Shown here piece by piece: positions 35,600 through 45,759 of a stretch of DNA of 64,000 nucleotides; the stretch's first letter is position 1, and each line of letters starts with the position of its first letter. A program made the position numbers and the translations under genes. Source of the stretch: Gerris lacustris. Its lineage: Eukaryota > Arthropoda > Insecta > Hemiptera > Gerridae. The stretch is taken from contig OX578282.1 of assembly GCA_951217055.1 (NCBI GenBank), positions 27,247,657 through 27,311,656 of the forward strand. Direction: 5' to 3'. Below the pieces are notes generated by a model. That model did not search any database and was not told the DNA's origin. It saw only the letters and a program-made list of their open reading frames with translations.

Positions 35600-36400
35600 A
35601 TTAATTTAAAATATTATAAAATATATCTCTTCCCTACTCTAAAGCTTCTACTTGAATCCGGTTGAAATTTTACATGCCTGTTTCAATTGTACTTTAGACA
35701 ATGTGTAAGAAGTTTTATTAAAATCGTTATACGTTAGAACGGAAGATATCGGTAAAAACGTTGTCTTTTTTTATTTTAAACGTTTGGGTCCACTTTAATA
35801 AATTTAGCGATCTTTATCACTTCATAACAAAAAACGTTGGTGTTCGTTTTACTAAAAAAAATATTTAAAAATGTTGTTTGTTTCATTAAATAGATGAAGT
35901 TAGATTTTTTTCTTGGATTAAATACGCAGTATTATAATAATATACCTAATATATTGAAATAAGCGTCAGCACAGATCAATTTTACTTTTAACAATACCGT
36001 GATTATATTTTCGATGTTTACAAAACCAAGTGACATTTTGACATATAACAAAAATAAACAAGTCAAGTAACAGGCTTCCATAATAACATTTTTTCCCGTC
36101 TATTTGAAGCTTACGTTTACGCGAGCGTAGTGCGTGAACGCTTGGGCGGATAGCGTTTTCCAACGAACTCAGCCTGGGCATTGGTAAAATGAACATGTGT
36201 ACCGAATTTCAACTAACTCGGTGATCTTTTACTCAAGTTATCGTCATCGGTAGATTTCGTGACGGTGATTTTGGTCGTTTTTTTGGATTCACTCCCGGGC
36301 TCCAGAACGTGCCATAAGGAACTTCGTTCCAAAATTAGGTGAAGTTTAAATAAAGATACACTGTGTATGCTTACTGGAACTTTGCCTTGCGCGTACTGCA
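35600..36400 (-). repeat. Dispersed repeat family F, copy 1
   Basis: The reverse complement aligns with 39600-40440. Shared blocks include AACGATAACTTGAG (or GACG variant), 'accga.ttagtt.aaatt.gg', GCGTTCACGCA and 'ttctaacgtat..gattt', then TTTAATAAAACTTC and GGCATGTAAAATTTCAAC. Open frames at 35966-36196 and 36213-36422 lie in this repeat and have no independent support. Confidence 0.6.
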
Positions 36401-37389
36401 GTTCTTTTTCTAAGTCACACAAAATTTTCTGATCAACTAATATTCAAATTTAATGTTCTGCCTGTTTGCAGCTTACTTCACTAATCAAGTTGATGAACAT
36501 AGTTCTTTAAACTTTCCAATATCCAACATTATTCTTTTGAATGATGAAGTTATGAATGTTCAAGTGCAAAATGGAAAGTTTTCCATTTATAAAATCACTT
36601 AAAATTCACTCGAATTACGTTAACATGTCAATTTTTACTAATCGAATAAACGTCTATTCAAACATTCACCTATGAACTTACAAACTACTTAAAAAATTTA
36701 AATAATCTTTTGATTTTGCTTAACAGCTGTAAATGACACAAAACAAAACTATTCTTTTGACCAAGACTACAAGCTAAAACTTGTTTATTTTAAGCAAAGA
36801 GAAAAGAATAGAGAAGCTCTTTCAAGTTTCTTCTGGGAGAAAAAAGAAATCCAAGAGAACTAATCCAATTTCAGCCGCCTCAAAGATAGCAAAGATCTAA
36901 ACAACTAACACATCAAGACAGTATATGGGATAAGAAGGGTTGATAGTATGGTCAGGATAGGATGGGTTTGTAACATAGTATAGGGTTTGTTTTGGTTTAG
37001 GTACAATAGCCAATGGTTTTCTCTTTTCCCCAGGGGAAATTTGATGGATTAACTTTTGAATTCGATAGAGAAGATGAGACCGTTCTAAAACAAGCAAGGC
37101 TTGACTTTCTAATCTTTCGGTTTTTTTTTGTATTTTAACTAAAAATTAAAAGTGACAAATAAAGAGTTGGAATAGTTAGTCAGATACGGTGATTAAAAAA
37201 AACATTGATTCGCCTTTAATTGAAATGTACAGGAGAATAATGAAATTAATTAAATACGATTTTAGGATATCGAGGATCAGCCAAAAGTTTTAGATCGGAA
37301 AATATATTTTTTTCTTCAAGGAATTAACAAGAATGATAGTAATTTCAGAGTTCAGTAGAATATATCGGTTGATACATCTGTACCTACAA
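36401..37389. other. AT-rich stretch without genes
   Basis: Frame 36897-37097 (minus, 66 codons) is open but shows only short internal repeats (NPSYPxxTINPSYP). I would not call it. Confidence 0.4.
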
Positions 37390-38400
37390 CTCTAGAAATA
37401 TCGGACGCGGAGTGTCTCGGAACTTTTCCTTACCAAATAAATCCAAAATGGTAGCAGATATTAAGTTTTAATATGAAAACTTATTTATCTCATAGATTGG
37501 TGGAATTTCAACTCGACCGGCGAAATTATTTAGCGTTAAATTTTCTAAGTTCAAAAGTAGATATTTTTAAAATGGCGGCAGATATCAAAACGAAATTCTT
37601 TGAAAACATTTTTCTTGTAAAGAGATACAATTGGTACAAATTTCATTACAATCCAATTTTTGGCAAAAAAAATGAGCTCAGCAAAATGAGTTAATGACGT
37701 CACAAATTTTTGATTTTCCGAGTAGCACAAAAAAGTAACCCTTTGCTAAGTCAGTAAATCCTAACACGCGTGAGGATTGATTTCTGTGCCAAGTTTTAAC
37801 TTCTCCAATGAATAAACTAAGAAAGGTGTGCGTGACACAGACAGACATCCAGCTAAATGCCGCTCAAATCGTCTTGTAAACACCCAAAACCGAAAATTCC
37901 GTTGAAATCTCGGTTTCGAATTATAGGGCGAAAACAATACTTTTCCTTTAGGTAAGGAAAAGTAAAAACAAAACAATTTTGAGTGATTTTTAAACAAAAG
38001 GGGAAACAATTAATCAATTAGGCAATAGTGTGGATCATAAAATCAAAACTTCATTAAAGTACGTGATAGAACGCGAGAAAGCTCTGACCCACACTTAATT
38101 GCTTTCTTTACATTTCCCTACCTAAAGGAAAATTATTATTCTCACCCAAAAAATACGAAATAATAACCCCGTTTTGGGTGTTTTCAAGGCGTGTTTTTAG
38201 CTGGATGTATGTCTGTCTGTGTGTATGAGTATCTGTCTGTGAGTGTCACGCATAACAGTTTTAAGCCCCCGGTTTTTAAGCTAGGGTGTTGAAACTTGGT
38301 GACAATCCTTACATTTAGTTGTGTTGCCTGGAAAATCATAAATTAGTGACGTCATTAATCCAATTTTGCTGAGTAAGCAAAAATTCGTAAACGGAACCTC
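37390..38400. repeat. Inverted pair of family C repeats with CRE octamers
   Basis: The left copy (about 37655-37980, minus) and the right copy (about 38105-38385, plus) face each other around about 38050. Shared blocks are TGACGTCATTAA, TTTTGCTGAG, AGCTGGATGTATGTCTGTCT and CCTACCTAAAGGAAA. Each carries TGACGTCA (37694-37701 and 38347-38354). Upstream of the left copy, a 'aaatgg..gcagatat' block is repeated twice (about 37447 and 37571). The open frames here are repeat-derived. Confidence 0.65.
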
Positions 38401-38409
38401 CTGGCTTCA

Positions 38410-38765
38410 AAGCTTGAATAATAGCAATAAGCTACAGTGACTCTTATGATTTGCTAAAGTTTATTAAATTTGAGATGTTTGAAAAGCTTGAATAATAGCA
38501 ATAAGCTACAGGGACTCTTATGAATTACTATAGTTTCTTAAATTTGAGATGTTTGAAAAGCTTGAATAATAGCAATAAGCTACCAGAGACTCTTATGAAT
38601 TACTATAGTTTCTTAAATTTGAGATGTTTGAAAAGCTTGAATAATAGCAATAAGCTACCAGGGACTCTTATGAATTACTAAAGTTTCTTAAATTTTAGAT
38701 GTTTGAAAAGCTTGAATAATAGCAATAAGCTACCAGGAACTCTTATGAATTACTAATGTTTCAAT
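38410..38765 (+). repeat. Minisatellite, 74-75-bp unit, nearly five copies
   Basis: Units start at 38410, 38484, 38558, 38633 and 38708 with AAGCTTGAATAATAGCAATA. They are highly similar; the unit grows from 74 to 75 bp by one base (gctacag to gctaccag). The last unit is truncated and a diverged partial follows at about 38824-38862. Confidence 0.95.
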
Positions 38766-38862
38766 TTTTAAGTTTTTGGTAGTTTTCATACTACGGAAAG
38801 TTTAAGTTTAAGTTTTTTTTTTTATTACTAATGTTTCTTAAATTTGAGATGTTTAAGCTTGA

Positions 38863-39599
38863 TTACATAATGCATATAAAAACTGCTCGCAATATCTAGG
38901 ACTAAATCAGGAATGTACATTCTAGGATATCTCTATATATATTACCTCATTCCATATCCAGACTTGCACATTATAAACAATTTTAATATTATCATAATCT
39001 ACCATGAATATAACTTATTACTTACCTCATATCAAATTAAACTTAAATGCACTGTAGGAATTTTTAAACTTTACATATAAATAATATATGGACGTGTGAG
39101 TAAACTTTTAAAAATATAAACAAAGTATTCGGATTTTCATTTTATTTAACGCGAGAGGATTAAAACAGGCTTTTTAAAAAAGAACGAAGCAACAAAAAAG
39201 CAGAATCAAATTTAACCTCTTGTATTTTAAAACGAATAATACTTTTCTCCCCAGCTTTTGGTTCTTTTATATAAAACGAAACCAAAATAAGTTTTAAATT
39301 CTCTGTTTGCATTTTATCGCTAAAAAAAGAAATATATAAATAAATGAAAGCAGGAATGTTCGAGTGAAGTGAATAGTTTTATTCAGTTGAATATATGTTT
39401 TCCCTCGGATAAAAACATTTTATCGGAAAAATTAACAAGTAAAGTTTGATTGAATTTTCATAGTTTAAAAGTATTAAGAAGCTTTTATACTTCGACTCTG
39501 TCTGGGAAAAATATCAGTAGATATTTGAATAGATTTTTTTTTTATTTATTCAATTTAAAAGAGGTTTATTGATTCATCCGAGGGTGTATCAACTCACAA
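38863..39599. other. AT-rich stretch without genes
   Basis: No feature recognised. Confidence 0.5.
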
Positions 39600-40440
39600 A
39601 ATTCATAGTGGAAGCGAGCGTAAACGAGCTTCTTTCATTTAACAAAATATGCATCCTACCTACCTGCATGTCTGTCTGTCATTAACGTTTAAACGTGTAA
39701 CGATAACTTGAGTCTTGAGTAAAAGTTGACCGATTTAGTTAAAATTTGGAGAACCATTTGGATTAAATAATGTACCACGTCTGCTCGGCCATTAATGAAT
39801 CAAGGGCGTCATGAGATCTTGGGTTCAAGCCCTCGCCGTGATGCTCTGATTTATATGGCTCACTAATGATCACACCATACTCGCTTCGGCGGTACAATGT
39901 ACAGAGGTATGACGTGAAAAGTGGTTGGAACTCTCTAACACGGGATGAGTACCTAGGTTCGAACAAGTGGTTCGTCCTACCCGTCTTACTACTACTACTA
40001 GTTAAAATTTTGCATACATGCCTCTTTTACCTATGCTCAGACAAAGTTCGCTGGACAGGGATATCCGTCCGAGTCCGAGCGTTCACGCAAACGCTCGCAT
40101 AAACGTGTGCTTAAAATGATAAATTGAAATTTTAGCACGAGAAAAGATTCTTACCTTTATCTATTCGATGACTACTTTTGCCAAAGTACGTTGTTTTTTT
40201 GTTTTGTTTTTTCTAAAAACCACAGTGACACCGATACTCGAGATTGCTGAATCCTTTAAATTGGATCCAACATTTTTTCCTAATATCTTAATTTCTAACG
40301 TATCGATTTAATAAAACTTCATTTTCATCGTCTAATGTACTATTGAAATAGGCATGTAAAATTTCAACTAATATAAGCATTAGTTTGTGTGTAGGGAAGT
40401 GGTACATTTTTAGTAATAGTTGAAATGGAGCTGGAAGCGT
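39600..40440 (+). repeat. Dispersed repeat family F, copy 2 (interrupted by a SINE-like insert)
   Basis: Homologous to 35600-36400 in inverted orientation. The family is continuous in copy 1 where copy 2 is split at 39748-39998 by the insert described separately. It contains the CTGTCTGTC tract (39671-39679) and the 'ttgaccgatttagttaaaat' core. Confidence 0.6.
39748..39998 (+). mobile_element. SINE-like insertion with 12-bp target duplication
   Basis: TAGTTAAAATTT occurs at 39736-39747 and again at 39999-40010. Between the copies lies a tRNA-like head with a strong B box (GGGTTCAAGCCC, 39820-39831), a second B-box-like GGTTCGAAC further on, and a (ACT)n tail just before the right duplication. 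A tRNA-derived head, simple tail and long direct duplication are typical of SINEs moved by LINE machinery. The uninterrupted homologue at 35600-36400 acts as the empty site. Both open frames here are shadows. Confidence 0.65.
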
Positions 40441-40801
40441 AATGTAGGAAGTTTATGTAGGAGGGAGAGGGTAAGTGGGGATGCCACCCGTCACTACACT
40501 CTACTCCATTCATATTTTTAAACTATCAACTCATCAAGTTTAACTACATTTGCCGAATACTAAATATGTGTTGCATTACACTCGCTTCAATGATAGAGCC
40601 ACACGATGCTTAGTTCTTAGCTCTTGACAGAGGCATTTATTAATTGTCACCAACCACCAACTAGAATTCAAAGGAGAGACTTTTGTTTAAACTTTACGTG
40701 CATATCTATTCCACTTTAGTTTTTAAGCTTTATATATATTTACTTTCTATTTATTTTGATAAGGGTAGTTACAGAAAGGAAAACAAAAAAAACGAACATT
40801 T
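40441..40801. other. AT-rich stretch without genes
   Basis: No feature recognised. Confidence 0.45.
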
Positions 40802-41158
40802 TTAGTGAATTTTGAAACTGTTGGTAACACCGAAGGTATGAACTATGTTAACTAAAAAGTCTGACAGTGTTTTCCTGAAGGAGGGGTTCTTATCTTTGTT
40901 CCGATAAGCCGAGAGTGTACTCTCTGCGTGATACCTTGCTAGTCCCTTCACCCTTATACATCCTGAGCCCTGGACCCTAGGATTTCCATAGGAAATGAAC
41001 TTTCCCACCCCGTTTTAGGGAGTCTCTAGATAACCTTCACCCCTAGCTCTTCCTGTGGATAACCCTAAAACAGCCTTCTCTGGCCACACCTTTAGATCCA
41101 TTAGCATAACATTAAATGCAACCTCTTTCTTCTTAATGCTCGTGAAAATCCTCAGGGC
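40802..41158 (-). pseudogene. GC-richer open stretch, unidentified possible coding relic
   Basis: I do not recognise it. On the minus strand one frame is open from about 41158 to 40802, except for a stop at 41015-41017. The upstream part translates to FNVMLMDLKVWPEKAVLGLS followed by a GRARGEG motif. The downstream part gives GKFISYGNPRVQGSGCIRVK and ARYHAEST. Composition is clearly GC-richer than the flanks. No start codon, splice site or terminal repeat is convincing. It could be an old transposon or gene fragment, or a non-coding GC-rich repeat. Confidence 0.3.
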
Positions 41159-41494
41159 TTATAAACTTTCCTTCAGCCCTTACATTATACTTCTTCCAAA
41201 AGTTGTTTCATTCGACAGGTAATTAATAGACTTAGGTTGTAAAAGGTAGGTAGTTGGCTTTAGCTTCAACTTAAACGGAAAGCCTGGGTTTCCTTAAGTT
41301 TATTTAAGTTGGCTTTAGTAAACCAAAAAGTTTCAATCTCTTATCTAAGTTAAATAGCAATACTTTAGTTGCAGGAAGTATACCTTAAACGGATATCAGA
41401 TATTACGCGATTTTTTTTACAATAAAGTTTAAATAAGGTTGTTGGTGTAAGAAAATAAACCTTATTTCTCATAATGGCTCTGTCTGCATGGCTT
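41159..41494. other. AT-rich stretch without genes
   Basis: No feature recognised. Confidence 0.45.
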
Positions 41495-41890
41495 GGCTGA
41501 CTCTCCGATCTGATCTGAGGCGTCCATGCTTCCTTCTTCCAGTAGGGGTGGACAATTCCATTTCCTTACGAGGCCATCTTCCTTCGCTCATCATCCTGAC
41601 ATAGCCACGTCATCAAAGTGTTTGCTGGACAACGTTCTCTTGCTGTTTTATGCCACAACAAATGTAATCGATGGATCTTCTTTCCAAGCTGGAAATGCGC
41701 ATAGCTTTTCTTAGACCATCCATTTTAATCGTATTAACAACTCAGTGTCCAGGTGTCAGCTCCAGTTGCTAAAATGAACTCGACAATAACATGCAGTCTA
41801 ATTTTCTTTATACTTGCGGACAGACTGACTCCATGAAACTCCATTTAGCATTCCAATAACCTGGCTCTCCTGTAAAATCTAGATTTAGAT
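41495..41890 (-). pseudogene. LINE reverse-transcriptase C-terminal relic
   Basis: On the minus strand, translation in shifting frames gives the order expected for the end of a non-LTR retrotransposon ORF2: a 'GADTWTL' segment (family: AETWTL), then ISSLERRSI-like and WRGYVRM-like pieces. A homologous stretch lies at 60490-60880 on the same strand, and the two align across 'ctccatgaaactccattta', 'ttctcttgctgttttatgcc' and 'ggcgtcc..cttccttc'. Many stops and frameshifts show it is dead. The frame 41526-41714 (plus) is a shadow. Confidence 0.5.
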
Positions 41891-43681
41891 TTAGACAACT
41901 AAAATAACCTAAACTGAATTAAATTACGAGCAATATCGACAGACCTAATAGTTCTATGTACTCGGATATCGTTTTGAATAAACTAACAATATTTGATTCC
42001 TAGAATCATGCATTAACTTCTTACGTCTTTCTACTTCTACAAACATGATTTTTTCCACCATAAGTTTAATACTGTGGGAACCAACCAACTGTAAAACAGC
42101 CTTATCTAGTATCTAGCTATAGCAACACTGGAAATGTATATAAATTAGTTCAAAATGTTGCATCCTGGAGTATTTTATATCTATTAACAAATGCAAAAAG
42201 TTTGATTATCTTTCTATCTCTTCTTACTTAAAAACGTTAATTTTACCTCTATATGTGTTATAAGTAAGGACATTAAACAAAAAGAGAATAATAATTGTGC
42301 ATTAATAGATATAACATTGTTTTTTTTTTTGCTTTCCTTTTGTTTAATTATTTAATATTAATACTACTTTTTCAATAAACATGTTTGTTTTTGTAATTAA
42401 AGTAAATGGTTTAGTACTTTTAGTTTTTTATTCTATGCTTCGGGTACTATTTTATTCCTATATTTATTCAAACATGCCCTCTTGGAGGAAGAAGGTCTGT
42501 CCTCATTACTCCGATCTAACTTTTCCTTTATCTCCTTGAGCTTAGGATAACGAAACAATACTGTTGTTTTATAACACGTGATATTGCACTAGTCTCGCTT
42601 GCTTCACCGTACACAGTCAGAGTCGAGAGACAGATAGCTTGTTGTAGTGGAGAAATAAGAAGGGAATTCCTATTTACTCGGACTTAGAGATACGAGATAG
42701 ACTATAAAATGTATCTCAGAGGAGTTTTTACAGTCGATACCTCTTTCAATTACAGTGACATAATATAAAAACTTTATGTTCCACTAAACAAAGTAATGAA
42801 TGCTATGAACACGGTGCAACACTAACTACAAATTCAACGTATACTAAAATATATATCAAACATGCTATTATAAAATTTAGCAAGTTATTTAGAACAATAA
42901 TTTGTAAATTAATAATTGATAGGCTCAGGGGAAAAAACCTTCGTAGCATGAAAATAAATTATTATATAAAAGTAGTTTAAAGTCTTCCAATGAAGAGAAA
43001 GTAAGACAATGTTTTTAAAAAATATATAAAATAACTAAAAAAAAGTTGTCGAGTTAAAAATATTAAATAGAATAAATATAAATTATTAAACAAGACATCA
43101 TTCCCTTTTAAATATTCATCCCTAGTATTGAGTGGAACAATGGAGGTTTCCATCGAAAAAGGCGTCATTTTTAGAAACTTAACTTTAAAATCTAACAGAT
43201 TCGACCATAAATGCATCAGTTTATTTTCGACCTTAAATGCGATGCATGGTTTTTTCCTGCATCCATCAAATGTAAAATTATAAGAACTTAAAGAATAAAC
43301 GTAGTCAGGTCATTTTCAAACCACAAATGTTTAATACCGAATACTTCCAATCTTACTGATCTGTGTATTTAGTGTTATCGAAAGAGTTATATTGTAATTA
43401 ATAGCCTAGAGTTCAAAATATCAGTATTATTGAGATCTGTTAAAATATGAAATATTATTAATGATATTTGTTAAAATGTATCAGAATTCTGAGCGGAGGG
43501 CTAGGTTGGTCTCTGTTTAGTTTCTTGTTAATTTCTTTGCAACCTGAAGACATGCTTGTATTTGTGTAGTCACATTTTTGTTTATGTTGGGAACCGCTGG
43601 TTTAAGATATTGCATTACTCTGTTCGATGTTTATGTACTGTGCTCATATTTTATTATAAATTAGTATTTGTTTAATTGTAC
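41891..43681. other. AT-rich stretch without genes
   Basis: A GTTGGGAACCGCTG string (43589-43602) resembles the inner end of some hAT elements, but no partner was found. Confidence 0.45.
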
Positions 43682-43839
43682 TATTTTAGGGAGTGTACCA
43701 TTTTACTGCTCTTAACTACCTAACTTATTAACGTGTACAAGCTTAATGTACAATTTATTTTATTTTAGGGAGTGTACCATTTTACTGCTCTTAACTACCC
43801 AACTTATTAACTACGTGTAAGAGCTTAATGTACAATAAA
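43682..43839 (+). repeat. Tandem duplication, 79-bp unit
   Basis: TATTTTAGGGAGTGTACCAT starts at 43682 and at 43761, and both units end in 'gcttaatgtacaat'. They differ at only a few positions. Confidence 0.85.
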
Positions 43840-44194
43840 CTTTATAAGTTTGCTTTAGTTTTAATTCACTGTAAGGAAGTAAAATTTTAAAGTTAAATTT
43901 TAATTTATCTAAAATTATGTACTTAAGATTGAGAAATTTTCAAAACAACATTTTTCTTTTGATTACCAAAAATCAATTATTGTTACTCTTATCTTGTTTC
44001 AACCAAACTAATAATAATTTACTTAGTAAAGCTTATTGTTGAATAGTTAAACGAGACATAAAAATTTGTATGAATCGATCTAATACTTATAAAAATTATT
44101 AAAATGTACATTGCCAGTGTAATGCCATTGGCTAAATGAGGCTATAAAAGTGCTTAGCAATTAAGATTCATGAATCTTAAGAAGAAGAAAATGG
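43840..44194. other. AT-rich stretch without genes
   Basis: No feature recognised. Confidence 0.45.
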
Positions 44195-44489
44195 AAAGTA
44201 GAGAACCGGCCGGGAGCTATTGGAATTGTTTAAAGTCCTTTTATCAAAACACATAAAGCTAAAGAGGCTAAGATTGTACGGGCATGTGAGACTTATGCCA
44301 GCTGATCGAATGACAAGGAGAACCAGACCAAATCTGAAAAGACCGTAGAATCGGTGGAAAGAATCAAAAGTAAGGAAAGGAATAATGGACCTAATGGAGA
44401 CCAATATACGATGTCATGACGACAGAGATGAATTGAGGAACAGTATTAATGAGGATAAGGACCCGTGGGTCCGTAGCGCCATCCAGTAA
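44195..44489 (+). pseudogene. LINE ORF2 C-terminal tail (decayed)
   Basis: The plus-strand frame ending at the TAA 44487-44489 translates to LKRLRLYGHVRLMPADRM, then RRTRPNLKRP, a stop, and NRWKESKVRKGIMDLMETNI, ending DKDPWVRSAIQ. The order LRWxGHVxRMxxDR, RxRxRPxxRW and a short charged tail is the standard C-terminus of CR1/RTE/Jockey-like reverse transcriptases. One internal stop, no upstream RT domain in frame: a 5'-truncated dead copy. It lies just outside the inverted repeat that starts at about 44510. The minus-strand frame at 44177-44404 is a shadow. Confidence 0.7.
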
Positions 44490-44509
44490 GTAAGTGAGAA
44501 TCAAAGTTA

Positions 44510-44627
44510 GGCTTTGACATACACACGAGGCGGTTCTGGCCGACTCGGCGGTCGAGTCGGACTACGAGTGGAGTATTCACATGTGCGCGGCGGAAAGCAG
44601 TGGCAACGAGTCGGTTTCTTCATGTAG
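44510..44627. repeat. Left terminal and subterminal region of the Harbinger-like relic
   Basis: Contains the left inverted repeat and the GACTCG-type motifs CCGACTCGG, TCGAGTCGG and ACGAGTCGG. Ends with the GTAG (44624-44627) that was duplicated on LTR element insertion. Confidence 0.65.
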
Positions 44628-45713
44628 TGTTACCTAAAATTATACAAAGGTAAGAAAGTATAGGAAAATAGGGATGGGCTAGCCTAATCGGGAAGGGTAT
44701 GGGTTCTTTAAAAAAAATATCTATTGGGTAGGGATCGTGCCATCAATAAAAATAAAATCTTGTAAAACATACATTTAATAGATGTAGGCGTAGGCTAAAT
44801 TAAAATGACAGAACAGTCTCAAATAAAAGAAAGAGACTTAAGGTTTGTAAATAAAATTATAAAATAAAATTAAAGAGTCCTTTACTGAACACTACTAAAT
44901 AATAAACTGAGAAAATAAATAGTTACTTTAAAGATGAAAATGAATCTTTAATAAATGAAAAGATATACTAACTTTAATAAAAAAGAAAAATAAATGTCCA
45001 TTGTCAACGTAAAAATTAAATTAAAATAAAGAGTGTGGGGGGGGGGGGATATTTCTGAAGTGCCGCTCCGTTTCTGACGCTGGTGTAGGCTTTACTCGCC
45101 TGGAAATCCCTCCGGAAAGTCCTCGGATAAACCAAATCTTATAACTAAATTATTCTATGTTACCTTATTCTAGTCCTTAATCCTAAGGCGTATCTGAGGA
45201 TTGTCGGAGTCCAGCCGTCAATCCACTGAAGCTCCACTTAAAGGCACTGGCACAGCAGTCACAGCACACGAATAAACGAGAAAAAAAACTGTCAATTGTA
45301 ATCACCACCAAAGTCTTAACGCATAAATCCGCTGTGCGAGCGTCAGTTGGTGATGATGCACAGAGTCTTCGTACAGACTCTCCGGCCAGGTAACAGGGCC
45401 CGACTGACTCCGCAGTTACACGTGTCACTCCACACAGTTCGTGAACTCCAACCTCCAGTTAACAAACAAACCCCCACACCTGCCTCTTAGAAATAAACAT
45501 GTTTATCTTTATAAACAAAAGAAAGAAAAAAAAGAAAAAGAAATATAGAGCTTTAACTAAATTATATATAAACAAATGGCACGTTGGGAAAGGAAAGAGT
45601 TAGGGAATACAAAACAACATAAGAAAATATAAACCTACATAAATATAACTACTCTCTCTTTCTACATAATAAAATTATCTTAAATGAATACGCTTCTAAT
45701 TTTTGCCGTTTCA
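44628..45713 (-). repeat. 3' LTR (1086 bp)
   Basis: Aligns end to end with 51155-52233. It is 7 bp longer (9-bp insertion near 45530, two fewer G in the 45037-45048 run). In element orientation it starts TGAAACGG and ends GGTAACA. An 81-codon frame (45183-45428) repeated in both LTRs has only a GTG start and no protein signature, so I do not annotate it as a gene. Confidence 0.97.
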
Positions 45714-45731
45714 ATCTCCCCCTTTCTTCCC
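45714..45731 (-). promoter_or_regulatory. Polypurine tract (plus-strand DNA primer)
   Basis: On the minus strand GGGAAGAAAGGGGGAGA, then one T, directly precedes the 3' LTR. It lies between the pol stop (45760-45762) and the LTR, as expected for priming of second-strand synthesis. Confidence 0.85.
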
Positions 45732-45759
45732 GGGAAAATTTCATGGGAGCAGAAATTTT

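Noticed and set aside
36897..37097. 66-codon frame with NPSYP repeats
   Set aside because: Short, single, and not near other coding evidence.
43589..43602. GTTGGGAACCGCTG as a hAT terminus
   Set aside because: No partner end or 8-bp duplication within reach.
45183..45428. 81-codon frame repeated in both LTRs (also 51712-51957)
   Set aside because: Starts with GTG, has no ATG, and is duplicated only because LTRs are duplicates. No protein signature.
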